From Sulfotelmatobacter sp049792875 (GTDB lineage Bacteria > Acidobacteriota > Terriglobia > Terriglobales > Acidobacteriaceae), in contig JBARBI010000320.1 of NCBI GenBank assembly GCA_049792875.1, forward strand, positions 1 to 64,000: DNA of 64,000 nucleotides. Direction: 5' to 3'. Position 1 is the first letter of the stretch, and each line of letters starts with the position of its first letter. The notes under the pieces are model-generated. The model saw nothing but the letters and a program-made list of their open reading frames with translations, was not told the DNA's origin and ran no database searches. This document shows, one piece after another, positions 34,577 to 42,632 of this stretch. Both the position numbers and the translations under genes were made by a program.

Positions 34577-36184
34577 CTACTTCTGGCACACAAAATTCGC
34601 CGCATCATTGACGTCGCCGCCGCCCTTGTACTTGGCAGCTTGCGGATACTCGCATAGCGGCCGCGTCATCTTGACGTTGTGCGGTTCATCGGCAGCATAC
34701 TTCGACGCGATGATGGTGGCCGGCGGTGTGCCCTTCTCTACCCATTGTTCGAGGGCGGCATCCACGCTGTGCTGCGGATCATCGAACACCAACCTCCCCA
34801 CCTGGCCAAAAGAGTCAGCTCCCGGACCGTTATCGCAATGCTGCATTCCCGGCACCATGTACAGCCGCACGAACGAATCCGTATCGCGCTGTCCTATCTT
34901 GGCAACCAAGCTCTGGTAATAGTTCACCGTGTTCGTCGCCGAAATCGCGGGATCATTCCAGCCGTGATACAGAATCAACTTCCCACCCCGCGCCTTGAAC
35001 GGTTTCAGATCCGCATCGACCGCATTCAGCGCGCTCGCCGTTTTCTCCTCCGCGGCCTTCATCCCGTCCTCGAGCTTGAACGTTTTGTAGTCCCATCCGG
35101 TGTCTTCATACACCATGGCCGAGAAGTACCCGATTCCGAACAATGCCATCAGGCTCTTGACTGGGGCCGGGCCTGTGATCCAAAGTCCCCAGCCGCCCGG
35201 TCCTTCCTCGGAGCCCGGCAAAAAGCCCGGGAAAACCTCGTGGCCGTGGGAATCGTGCGGTCCGGAATAAAGTTTCTTCAACGCGGCGACTTGCGCTGCG
35301 GTCAGGCACTTGTCGGTGTCTTCCCCGGCCTTGCATTGCATCGTCGTGGGATCGAAGTGACACTGCCTCGGATCGTTGAGAATTCCGTCGCGCACCCCGT
35401 CGAGCCCATCACAAGCTGCCAGCACGGCGGCGGAGATCGCAGGAATTTTCGCCTGAGGAATAAAGCTGGCCGGATCGAGGGTCAATGCCTGCGTGTCCCA
35501 CGCCGCCGTCGAGAGCAGTGCCGTCCAGTAGTTGGCCGGCGCTCCCGCAAGAATTCCGTCATAGTCCGCCGGATAGCGTTGCGCCTCCATCAGCGCCTCG
35601 CGCCCGCCGTCGGAGCATCCCGCAAAATACGCGCGCTGCACTGTCTTTCCATAGAATGCGCGGATCGCCTCTTTGGCCACGCGCGTCATCTCGTGGATGC
35701 CACGGTGCCCGAAGTCGACGACTTTCTCCGGATGTCCCAGCGCCCAGGCCGCGTCAATGGGTGTGCCCGTGTGGCCTGTGTCCGTAGCCGTGGCCGCATA
35801 TCCTTTGGTGACGGCCACCCCGAGCTGCATGTAATCGATCAGCCCGGCGAATCCGCCATTACCGATCCCTTGCAGCTTGCCGTTCCAACCCGAGACCGGC
35901 ATCCACACCTCGATCCGGATGTCGGAATCCTCCGTCGGTTTCGCTTCTGCCACCACCCGGCAGAACGCCGGAACATTCTTGTACAGCGCGGTTAGATCGC
36001 GCCCGGTGAAAGGCGCCGGAGGCCCGGCGAATGTCCCAGCGGCGACCGAGTCCGCGAACGTGATCTTCGCGCCAGGGATTACGGTCCCGGTCAGCTTCTC
36101 GCACGAATCCGCCGCCAGAGCGGTGGCGCTGGCCGCGAGCAGGAAGCCAGCGAGTATGAGTCTGTAGATGAAATCCGTTCTCAT
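34577..36184 (-). CDS. Secreted tannase/feruloyl esterase family protein
   Basis: Protein of 535 residues using the ATG at 36184; a longer frame has no signal. The N-terminus has a signal peptide (hydrophobic 8-22, cleavage near TALAA). The family signature YFAGCSDGGREALMEAQRYP contains the nucleophile Ser191 in G-C-S-D-G-G; WNDPAISATNTVNYY and MQHCDNGPG supply the acid and His of the triad. By family it hydrolyses aromatic esters such as gallate or ferulate, outside the cytoplasm. Confidence 0.93.
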   Translation of the reverse strand: MRTDFIYRLILAGFLLAASATALAADSCEKLTGTVIPGAKITFADSVAAGTFAGPPAPFTGRDLTALYKNVPAFCRVVAEAKPTEDSDIRIEVWMPVSGWNGKLQGIGNGGFAGLIDYMQLGVAVTKGYAATATDTGHTGTPIDAAWALGHPEKVVDFGHRGIHEMTRVAKEAIRAFYGKTVQRAYFAGCSDGGREALMEAQRYPADYDGILAGAPANYWTALLSTAAWDTQALTLDPASFIPQAKIPAISAAVLAACDGLDGVRDGILNDPRQCHFDPTTMQCKAGEDTDKCLTAAQVAALKKLYSGPHDSHGHEVFPGFLPGSEEGPGGWGLWITGPAPVKSLMALFGIGYFSAMVYEDTGWDYKTFKLEDGMKAAEEKTASALNAVDADLKPFKARGGKLILYHGWNDPAISATNTVNYYQSLVAKIGQRDTDSFVRLYMVPGMQHCDNGPGADSFGQVGRLVFDDPQHSVDAALEQWVEKGTPPATIIASKYAADEPHNVKMTRPLCEYPQAAKYKGGGDVNDAANFVCQK

Positions 36185-36267
36185 GAACACTCCGTTTGCA
36201 CCACCACGATTTTCGGGACCGACGAGACGCGGGAAATTGTACACCCTCCGGTCGCGGAGATTATTCG

Positions 36268-36294
36268 TGTGGGGACGGCCGCCTTCGGCCGTCC
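36268..36294. repeat. GTGGGGACNGCC repeat family, copy 2
   Basis: GGACGGCCG and CGGCCGTCC form a perfect nine-base-pair stem directly after GTGTGG. Opposite orientation to the copies at 23522 and 63838. Confidence 0.65.
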
Positions 36295-36568
36295 AGCCCC
36301 CAAGTCGCGAGAGCGAAGAAATAAAATTTGTAAGAACACCGGAAGCGGTTGGAGCGGAAACTTAAACAACAGCCAAAGGTACGACGGCTCAAGTTATTCG
36401 AACGAGGCCCAGAGATCCAGTGCTTCAGGCTGGGGCGGGCAGGACAAGAGCAGCTGGTCATCGGCTTTCAGGGGAAGCGACGGCGGAGGGTGGGCATCCC
36501 GCTCCGATCGTGCCCGGGGTTGGGGAAGTGGCGGCGGTGGTAGCTGGGGCGGTGGTGGGCGAAGGTGA
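36269..36568 (+). pseudogene. Gly/Ser-rich low-complexity frame, probable gene remnant
   Basis: A 99-codon frame with a basic N-terminal half and a C-terminal half rich in Gly, Ser, Trp and Arg (ends WGSGGGGSWGGGGRR). It has no Shine-Dalgarno or signal peptide and overlaps a hairpin repeat at its start. Tails of this composition end many secreted acidobacterial proteins, so it may be the 3' fragment of a lost gene. Not assigned to a family; it could also be a chance frame. Confidence 0.3.
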
Positions 36569-36650
36569 GCCAAGGGTGCATTTCGAGATATCTAGAGCAT
36601 AGAGGCCGGCTGTGTGTATGACGAGAGACCTTGGCGTCGAGGTCTGTGGT

Positions 36651-36681
36651 GCCCACGCTTCGAAAATCGCGAAGCGTGGGG
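36651..36681. repeat. CCCACGCTTCG hairpin repeat, copy A
   Basis: CCCACGCTTCG (36652-36662) and CGAAGCGTGGG (36670-36680) form a perfect 11-base-pair stem with a seven-base loop. It lies just past the 3' end of the FG-GAP gene. A copy in the opposite orientation is at 39990-40027. Confidence 0.75.
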
Positions 36682-36701
36682 GCAGCCCGCCTCATCTCGA
36701 T

Positions 36702-39557
36702 CTATTGCACAGTAAGGCTGAGTACTCCGGAGCTTGTCGCCTGATGTGTTGAGGATGTTGCTCCGCCGCCGTTGCCTCCTCCGCAACCAGAAACCGCAAA
36801 CGCCAACAGTACCAGTGTCAGCGCCAACGCCCAAATGTGCGCCTTTCTCCGTCTGGCTCTGGCAAACGCCAGAGGCAACAGAAAAACCGGCGCGAACGCC
36901 AGCGCCGAGGCAGCGCCCGGCAAAGTTTCGTCGAAGACAGCAGTTATTGGATACGTGCCAGAAGAGGTAGAGGCGGAGGTGGTAATCGTCAGAGCGCTTG
37001 CACCGGGCGAATAACTGCAACTGGCGCCGCTCGGCAGGTTGAGGCAACTAACGGTGACACCGGCCACGGACGATGGAAACGTCGCTGGATAACTGGCTGC
37101 TGAACCTGCTGTTACGGTTGCAGTTACTGTCGTGAAAGAAGGCGATGTTCCGGCGCCACCCGAATCCAATTCAAATTGCAGCACGTTCGATACGCCACCG
37201 CCCGGCGCCGGAGTCTGCACAGTGATCGGCGTTATTCCCGCGGTTGCAATCTCGGCAGCGGTCACTTGCGCCGAGAGTTGCGCTCCACTGACATATTGCG
37301 TCGCGAGCGCCGTCGTGCCCCAGTAAGCTATCGAGCCAGAAGTAAATCCCACGCCGCTGATCGTAAGGCTGAAGGCTGGACCTCCTGCCCTCGTGAATGC
37401 CGGCGACATTGAATTGGTCACCGGAGCGGGATTCGAAGCGCTAACCATGTACGTTGCGCTGCTTGGAGCGCTCTGTCCATAGTTGTAAGCCGTAGCGTAT
37501 GCCTGTACCGTCAGACTCCCCACGTTGAACACTGGGATGGGACCGATGTAAGGTACATAGCCATTCGTTTGCAATGCTCCCGATGCCTCGTAGTAAATGC
37601 CGGCCCCCGGTGTGGTGGTCGTGAGAGCGATCGACTGCGAGAGCAAGAGGACTCCCGACAGGGGAGAGAACGCGGGAGCTGCCGCAGGTGCAAGCAGCGC
37701 GGTTGAAGGGGATTGACTTGGAGTGTAACTGGTATCTCCAGAATAGCTGGCGACGACCTGTTGAGGACTCTGACCGGCAACTGAAATTCCGTTGGTTGTG
37801 GCGCTGGATAGCTTTAGCGCCGTCAAAAACACGTCGGCTGTATCGTTGTAGAAATCCGAAGAAACAAGATCGGTAACGCCGTCTCCATTGAAGTCTCCCA
37901 ATATCGTGTTTGAACAACAGGGCAGGTTTGTCGAAGCAGTAGGTGCCGTGGCAAAAGTACCGTCGCCGTTACCGAGAAAAATGAATATGTCAGTCCCATT
38001 GGTCTGCGCTCCAACGAACAGGTCGGTAATCCCGTCTCCGTTGAAATCTCCAACCGCGATACGGTTCACCCACGGGCCAGCCGTGACCGGACTGCCACTT
38101 GCTGGCTGGAACGTTCCATCGCCGTTGCCAAGCACAATGGCGATGGTGCCGTTTCCATAGATTGGAGCCGCCAGGTCTAACTTTCCGTCTCCGTTGAAAT
38201 CCCCAGTGGCCAAAGTTACTGCGGTGCTGCCGAAAACCGTGCTTATACTGACGATGGATCCTTGCGTGAATGTTCCATCGCCGTTGCCAAGAAGGATAGA
38301 AATGCCTTCGTCGGTAGCATAGAGTGTTGCCAAATCGGGAATTCCATCGCCGTTGAAGTCTCCGATGACGATGGACTGGAATTGATCAGCTCCTGTGATC
38401 GTTGAAGAAGGGATTGGCACTTCCGTAAACGTTCCGTCGCCGTTCCCCAACAAGGTAATCAGATAATAACCTCCAGCCGCGACCAGATCGGGAATCCCAT
38501 CCCCGTTGAAATCACCTGCCACAACTGGCGACACTCCATAGTTCGTCGTGATTGGACTTCCTTTGGCTTCGGTAAATGTTCCATCTCCGTTGCCCAGAAG
38601 GACCGTTAACGAACCGTTATATGTGTCCGACAAAAGCAGATCCGGGATGCCGTCTTGATTAAAATCCTCCACTAGGACGGGAACTCCGCTTACAGTGATG
38701 AGGATGCTTGTGGCCGCAGTGAAATTGCCCTTTCCGTCTCCGAGAAGGATCGCCACAGTGTTCATGCCGTTGTTGGAGCCTACGACGGTGTTGATGCCAA
38801 CTGCCAGATCCAGATTCCCGTCTCCATTGAAATCCCCGGTCACGATGGAGTTGGGCCCGTTTCCCACCGCCGGGTTGGTTCCGTTTACCCACGCCGGTCC
38901 GCTGCCGTATGGCGCAAGCGCGGCCGTGCCCAACACTGAGTTGTTGGTCGTCGTATCCAGGAAAGAGATCGTTCCCGTCGGTATTCCGACGCTCGTCGAC
39001 TTTGTGAAGCCGTATGCTGACGCGGTCAACGTGTAATTCCCTGTAGGCCCACTCTGCGCGATCGTCGTCGCCGTAGGAATTTGACCGGTAACACTAAGCG
39101 TTGCCACCGTCGATACGCTTCCAGCATAGGAAACAACGCCCTTGGGGGTCCCGAGAAATTCAGCCTTGTAGCTATAGCTTCCCGCACCGAGGCGCAGATC
39201 GATTTGTGCTTTCCCCGCGCTAGTCAACTGTGCCGTGCCGAGCAAATGGATATCGGTACAGTGCGCCGCGGAAGCATCGCAAAAGCTCACTTGGCCCTGT
39301 TTCACCGCCGTCGATCCCGCCGCGACGGTAGCTGTAAGAGTGATTGGGCTGCCTGCAGTCACGTTGCTGACCGGATTGCCATTTGAACTGACGGTGAGCA
39401 AGATGGTCGTCGATGTTTGGGAGAATGCGGATGAACACATCGCAATCGACCACAGCAGCAGCGCGATCTGCGGTAGGGAAAATAGACGGCGAGAGGGTGG
39501 TTGTCGTCTCGGTTCGTCTGTTGCATTTGCCGATGCCAAGTTCAATGCAGAAGACAT
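36702..39557 (-). CDS. Secreted FG-GAP/VCBS repeat protein with C-terminal membrane anchor
   Basis: Protein of 951 residues. A signal peptide or N-terminal anchor (about 29-47) is followed by Ig-like beta-rich domains. A central block has seven FG-GAP repeats, each with a DFNGDGxxDL-type calcium-binding motif (one reads DFNQDGIPDL) and each but the last followed by LLGNGDGTF or a close variant. Further Ig/IPT-like domains follow, including NSMSPAFTRAGGPAFSLTISG. The C-terminus has two hydrophobic stretches around an Arg-rich segment (FARARRRK) and GCGGGNGGGA, a common acidobacterial anchor. It is probably a cell-surface adhesin or carbohydrate-interacting protein. Confidence 0.92.
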   Translation of the reverse strand: MSSALNLASANATDEPRRQPPSRRLFSLPQIALLLWSIAMCSSAFSQTSTTILLTVSSNGNPVSNVTAGSPITLTATVAAGSTAVKQGQVSFCDASAAHCTDIHLLGTAQLTSAGKAQIDLRLGAGSYSYKAEFLGTPKGVVSYAGSVSTVATLSVTGQIPTATTIAQSGPTGNYTLTASAYGFTKSTSVGIPTGTISFLDTTTNNSVLGTAALAPYGSGPAWVNGTNPAVGNGPNSIVTGDFNGDGNLDLAVGINTVVGSNNGMNTVAILLGDGKGNFTAATSILITVSGVPVLVEDFNQDGIPDLLLSDTYNGSLTVLLGNGDGTFTEAKGSPITTNYGVSPVVAGDFNGDGIPDLVAAGGYYLITLLGNGDGTFTEVPIPSSTITGADQFQSIVIGDFNGDGIPDLATLYATDEGISILLGNGDGTFTQGSIVSISTVFGSTAVTLATGDFNGDGKLDLAAPIYGNGTIAIVLGNGDGTFQPASGSPVTAGPWVNRIAVGDFNGDGITDLFVGAQTNGTDIFIFLGNGDGTFATAPTASTNLPCCSNTILGDFNGDGVTDLVSSDFYNDTADVFLTALKLSSATTNGISVAGQSPQQVVASYSGDTSYTPSQSPSTALLAPAAAPAFSPLSGVLLLSQSIALTTTTPGAGIYYEASGALQTNGYVPYIGPIPVFNVGSLTVQAYATAYNYGQSAPSSATYMVSASNPAPVTNSMSPAFTRAGGPAFSLTISGVGFTSGSIAYWGTTALATQYVSGAQLSAQVTAAEIATAGITPITVQTPAPGGGVSNVLQFELDSGGAGTSPSFTTVTATVTAGSAASYPATFPSSVAGVTVSCLNLPSGASCSYSPGASALTITTSASTSSGTYPITAVFDETLPGAASALAFAPVFLLPLAFARARRRKAHIWALALTLVLLAFAVSGCGGGNGGGATSSTHQATSSGVLSLTVQ

Positions 39558-40344
39558 TCTGTTTTCACCCTAGCCGAAGATGCGCTTCAGAATCCGGAAC
39601 GGATGTTCCACCTTGGCTCTTACTCTGGCCTTCACCCTTCGAGAAGGTGCGCTACCGAGGGATTCAAAAGAACCATCATCGGCTGTGCGCCAGCTTCGCG
39701 CTGGTGAACTTGTACTTGCACCGCAGACGGCTGGCGGTGGCGAGGGTTTAGTGTCTCTGAACCCCGCGTAAACAGCGGGTTCCGGTAAGGTCGCAAGGCA
39801 TACGGGAAATTCGTGACCCCGTGCAGGTCTGGAATTCCAGGCCGCCTAACAATCGATGGTTGCTCAGAGGCTCCTTAAGATTCACTTGACCGAGCAAGAT
39901 TCCGCTTTGGTAGCCGAAGGCGCGACCGGGAATTATACGCGGTCGTGAAGTTGGGGGCTGGCCCACCTTTGCATCGCCCGTATCTGGACCGCCCCATGCT
40001 TCGCGATGTTCGAAACGTGGGCACCACGGACGATGGTATCAGGCAGCTTTTCTGTCGTCCCTCCGCGACTTGGTTCCTTGCCTGACTTACTCCGGACTTA
40101 CGTCCGGGGCTAAATTATGTCGCCGCTCCTCGCTGCGGATGGGTTCCGCTGGGGTGGGGTCGGCTCTGGTGCGCATTTCGACGAGCGAGTCAAAATCAAG
40201 AGCGGCGGACAGAGCCTGCCCTCAGCTTGTCGAAGGGAGTGCGCGTTCCACACAGGCTTTCGGGAGGAACCGGGAGGTTCAGTTCGGTAGTACCTAACTG
40301 GGATTCACCAAGATCGCTGCCAGAATCGATGACCGAGTTTCCTC
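39558..40344. other. Long intergenic region without a gene
   Basis: No credible gene. It holds the upstream region of the FG-GAP gene, a hairpin GAACCCCGC..GCGGGTTC (39759-39782), the second copy of the CCCACGCTTCG repeat (39990-40027), and a CCTCAGCTTGTCGAAGGG word (40219-40237) that resembles a common bacterial dyad arm. Confidence 0.5.
39990..40027. repeat. CCCACGCTTCG hairpin repeat, copy B
   Basis: Inverted copy of the element at 36651: GCCCCATGCTTCGCGATGTT followed by CGAAACGTGGGCACCAC. It shares the extended flank GTGGGCACCAC with copy A on its reverse strand. Confidence 0.7.
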
Positions 40345-40373
40345 TTGACGCCGCTGCCCGCATTTTGTAGCAT
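40345..40373 (+). promoter_or_regulatory. Sigma-70-type promoter of riboswitch/thrC operon
   Basis: TTGACG at 40345-40350 and TAGCAT at 40368-40373 with a 17-base spacer; TG precedes the -10 element. Predicted start about 40380, just before the leader hairpin and aptamer. Confidence 0.6.
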
Positions 40374-40384
40374 TGTCGGAACAA

Positions 40385-40416
40385 GTCCACTCTTCAATTT
40401 TGATTGGGAAGTGGAC
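40385..40416 (+). promoter_or_regulatory. Leader hairpin before the SAM aptamer
   Basis: GTCCACTCTTCAA pairs with TTGGGAAGTGGAC with a few G-U pairs. It lies directly 5' of the aptamer P1 stem. Confidence 0.5.
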
Positions 40417-40538
40417 CTGAATTTCATGCAGAGTGGCTGAGGGACGAGCCCTATGACGCCACGGCAACCGATCCGGGATCATATATCCCGGGTGCTTGGT
40501 GCCAACTCTCTCCTGGAAACAGGGAACATGGGATTCGG
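40417..40538 (+). ncRNA. SAM-I (S-box) riboswitch aptamer
   Basis: The S-box core is visible: GAGTGGCTGAGGGA, then GCCCTATGACGCCAC (P2 closed by GTGGC/GCCAC), GGCAACC, and GGTGCCAA. P1 forms between CTGAATTTCATG (40417-40428) and CATGGGATTCGG (40527-40538) with three G-U pairs. P3 is CCGGGAT/ATCCCGG around a five-base loop, and P4 has CCTG-GAAA-CAGG. The layout and motifs match the SAM-I class; a covariance-model search was not run. It is followed by an intrinsic terminator and an alternative pairing TCGGAA/TTCCGA could act as antiterminator, so SAM binding should turn the operon off. Confidence 0.85.
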
Positions 40539-40571
40539 AACGCGCGCATTATGTGGTCCCGCTTTCCGATA

Positions 40572-40613
40572 GCCTCTTTTCCTATTTCCTGGAAAAAGAG
40601 GCCTTTGCTTTTT
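40572..40613 (+). terminator. Riboswitch expression-platform terminator
   Basis: Stem GCCTCTTTTCC (40572-40582) with GGAAAAAGAGGC (40591-40602), followed by CTTTGCTTTTT. It lies between the aptamer and the thrC-like start, as in transcription-attenuating SAM riboswitches. Confidence 0.8.
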
Positions 40614-40678
40614 GGGGCCCCTTTTTCGAGGCTCGTCTCCAGCTACTCGCAGTACGACAACGAAAGCGAGTAGCCCCG

Positions 40679-41980
40679 ATGTCTCACTACGAACTGCGCT
40701 GCCGGGAATGCGGACGAACCTGGGGAAACCAGCCCCGCTCCATCTGCGACGATTGTTTCTCTCCTCTCGAAATTGCCTACGACTACGACGCCCTGCGTGC
40801 GTCCATTAGCCGCGAGCGCATTTCCCAGCGGCCGCCGAACATGTGGCGCTACTCCGAGCTGTTGCCCCTCCCCCCGGGCTATGAACCGCGGCTCCCGGTC
40901 GGCTTCACTCCGCTGTTGCAGGCTCCACGCCTGGCCGCGAAGTTGAGTGGAACGAACGCCGCCGCGGGGAATGTCTACCTCAAGAACGACGCCGTCTGCC
41001 TCCCCACATTGAGCTTCAAAGACCGCGTGGTCGCCGTGGCGATATCGCAAGCGAAAGCGTTCGGCTTCGATACCGTGTCTTGCTCTTCAACCGGAAACCT
41101 GGCGAACGCAGTCGCAGCACAGGCCGCGCGCGAAGGGCTGAAGGCGTGGATCTTCATTCCTTCCGACCTCGAGCCCGCGAAGATTCTCGGCACCAACGTC
41201 TTCGGCGCAAAGCTTGTCCGCATTGCCGGCAACTACGACCAGGTCAACCGTCTCTGCTCGCAGATTGCCGACGAACATCGCTGGGGCTTCGTCAACGTCA
41301 ACTTACGTCCCTACTACGCCGAGGGATCGAAGACCGTCGGCTTCGAAATCGCAGAACAGCTTGGTTGGCGCCTACCCGACAACGTGGTTTGTCCGATGGC
41401 CGGCGGATCCCTGATCGTCAAGATCAAGAAGGCATTTGACGAACTGATCAAGCTGGGTCTGGTCGAAGCCAAGGAAGTGAAGTTTTTCGGAGCGCAAGCC
41501 ACAGGTTGTTCTCCGATTTCAACTGCGGTCAAGACAGGAAGTTCCGAGATCGAACCGCAGAAGCCGTCGACCATCGCGCGCTCTCTCGCCATCGGCAATC
41601 CCGCCGACGGGCACTACGCCATCAAAGTCATCAAGGGCAGCGGCGGATGGAGCGAGGACGTCAGCGATCCCGAAGTGATCGAATCGATCAAACTGTTAGC
41701 GGAATCCGAAGGTGTCTTCACCGAGACGGCTGGCGGCGTGACCGTAGGCACGGCGGGCAAGCTGTATCGCCAGGATCGCATCCTGCCGGAAGAAACAACC
41801 GTACTGTGCATCACCGGCAACGGATTGAAGACCACCGACGTGCTCGCCGGCGTCTACCAGACCGAACGCCCAATCGCCCCGAAGCTCGCGGAGTTTGAGG
41901 CCTATCTGCAGCAGACGCTGAGCCCCTCCGAAATCCCCGGAGTCATTGCCGAAGCAGAAGCCACGGGTGTGGGAGTGTAG
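40679..41980 (+). CDS. thrC: Threonine synthase-like PLP enzyme (possible sulfur-carrier-dependent homocysteine synthase)
   Basis: Protein of 433 residues from the ATG at 40679; a longer frame starts inside the riboswitch and is an artefact. The N-terminus has a zinc ribbon (Cys8, Cys11, Cys23, Cys26), as in many non-enteric threonine synthases. The PLP lysine is Lys114 in PTLSFKDRVV; the canonical threonine synthase motif reads PTGSFKDRG, so a Gly to Leu and a Gly to Val change flank the lysine. CSSTGNLANAVAA and GGSLIVKIKKA complete the PLP-binding sites. Its immediate partner is a CysO-like sulfur carrier two bases downstream. Threonine synthesis is the default reading, but SAM control and the sulfur carrier argue for O-phosphohomoserine-dependent homocysteine formation. 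Confidence 0.85.
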   Translation: MSHYELRCRECGRTWGNQPRSICDDCFSPLEIAYDYDALRASISRERISQRPPNMWRYSELLPLPPGYEPRLPVGFTPLLQAPRLAAKLSGTNAAAGNVYLKNDAVCLPTLSFKDRVVAVAISQAKAFGFDTVSCSSTGNLANAVAAQAAREGLKAWIFIPSDLEPAKILGTNVFGAKLVRIAGNYDQVNRLCSQIADEHRWGFVNVNLRPYYAEGSKTVGFEIAEQLGWRLPDNVVCPMAGGSLIVKIKKAFDELIKLGLVEAKEVKFFGAQATGCSPISTAVKTGSSEIEPQKPSTIARSLAIGNPADGHYAIKVIKGSGGWSEDVSDPEVIESIKLLAESEGVFTETAGGVTVGTAGKLYRQDRILPEETTVLCITGNGLKTTDVLAGVYQTERPIAPKLAEFEAYLQQTLSPSEIPGVIAEAEATGVGV

Positions 41981-41982
41981 CC

Positions 41983-42264
41983 ATGCCAATCACCGTACAA
42001 ATTCCGACCGCACTTCGACGCCACACTGAAGGCGTCAGTTCGATCACTTGCGCCGCGTCGAATCTTGGAGAGCTATTCTCGGTGCTTGACGAAAAGTTCC
42101 CCGATCTGAAGCCGCACCTGCGGGACGACAAGGGCCAGATCCGCCGCTTCCTCAACATCTATGTGAACGAGGAAGACATCCGCTTCCTCGGTGGACAAAC
42201 CTATGCCTTCCGGGAAGGCGACGAAGTTCTCCTCGTGCCCTCGATTGCCGGTGGCGCCAGGTAG
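41983..42264 (+). CDS. cysO: CysO/MoaD/ThiS-like sulfur carrier protein with GG-AR tail
   Basis: Protein of 93 residues of the ubiquitin-like fold. It begins MPITVQIPTALRRHTEG and includes RRFLNIYVNEEDIRFLGG and DEVLLVPSIAGG, closely like Mycobacterium CysO, a sulfur carrier for cysteine synthesis. The C-terminus is Gly-Gly-Ala-Arg rather than Gly-Gly, so two residues must be removed, normally by a JAMM/Mec-type protease, before adenylation and thiocarboxylate formation. It starts two bases after the PLP-enzyme stop, a strong sign of translational coupling and joint function. Confidence 0.85.
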   Translation: MPITVQIPTALRRHTEGVSSITCAASNLGELFSVLDEKFPDLKPHLRDDKGQIRRFLNIYVNEEDIRFLGGQTYAFREGDEVLLVPSIAGGAR

Positions 42265-42632
42265 GTGTGCGAGCGAGAGAAATTCGCAGCACCCATGGAG
42301 CAGACGCCGTTTCCCTCACAACCGCGGTTCTAACAGTTCTTGTCTGAAGTGTTAGTTTCCCGTCACTGTTTCCCCGCATCGCCCTGCGACTGATTCACAC
42401 TGCTGGAACAGAACAGAGTGATCAATCAACAGTCCACCCCTGACAAGCGTGTGTGCCGTGCTTTGTGTTCGCGCACAAACCCGAATCATAAAATTGACCC
42501 GCGACTTACGATTTTGCTGCTACCGATTTTTCTGTCTGCACGTCTTAAGCGCCAAGTTGTCACACGAGCCTTCGCTGCTTTTTCCGGTGACAGGCGACGA
42601 GCGGGTACCTGACAGCGCTTCAGGAGCGTGTC
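42265..42632. other. Intergenic stretch before TPR gene
   Basis: No gene seen. AGGAG lies seven bases before the next ATG. Confidence 0.5.

Noticed and set aside
36645..36690. Hairpin read as a rho-independent terminator of the FG-GAP gene
   Set aside because: The stem is perfect but no T-run follows on the minus strand, and a second inverted copy shows it is a dispersed repeat; it may still stop transcription.
39759..39782. Hairpin GAACCCCGC..GCGGGTTC as a recombination (attC-like) site
   Set aside because: No integron integrase, no cassette genes and no conserved R-box sequence around it.
40496..40678. N-terminal extension of the thrC-like gene
   Set aside because: The extra 61 codons lie in the aptamer and terminator; the zinc-ribbon start at 40679 fits the family.
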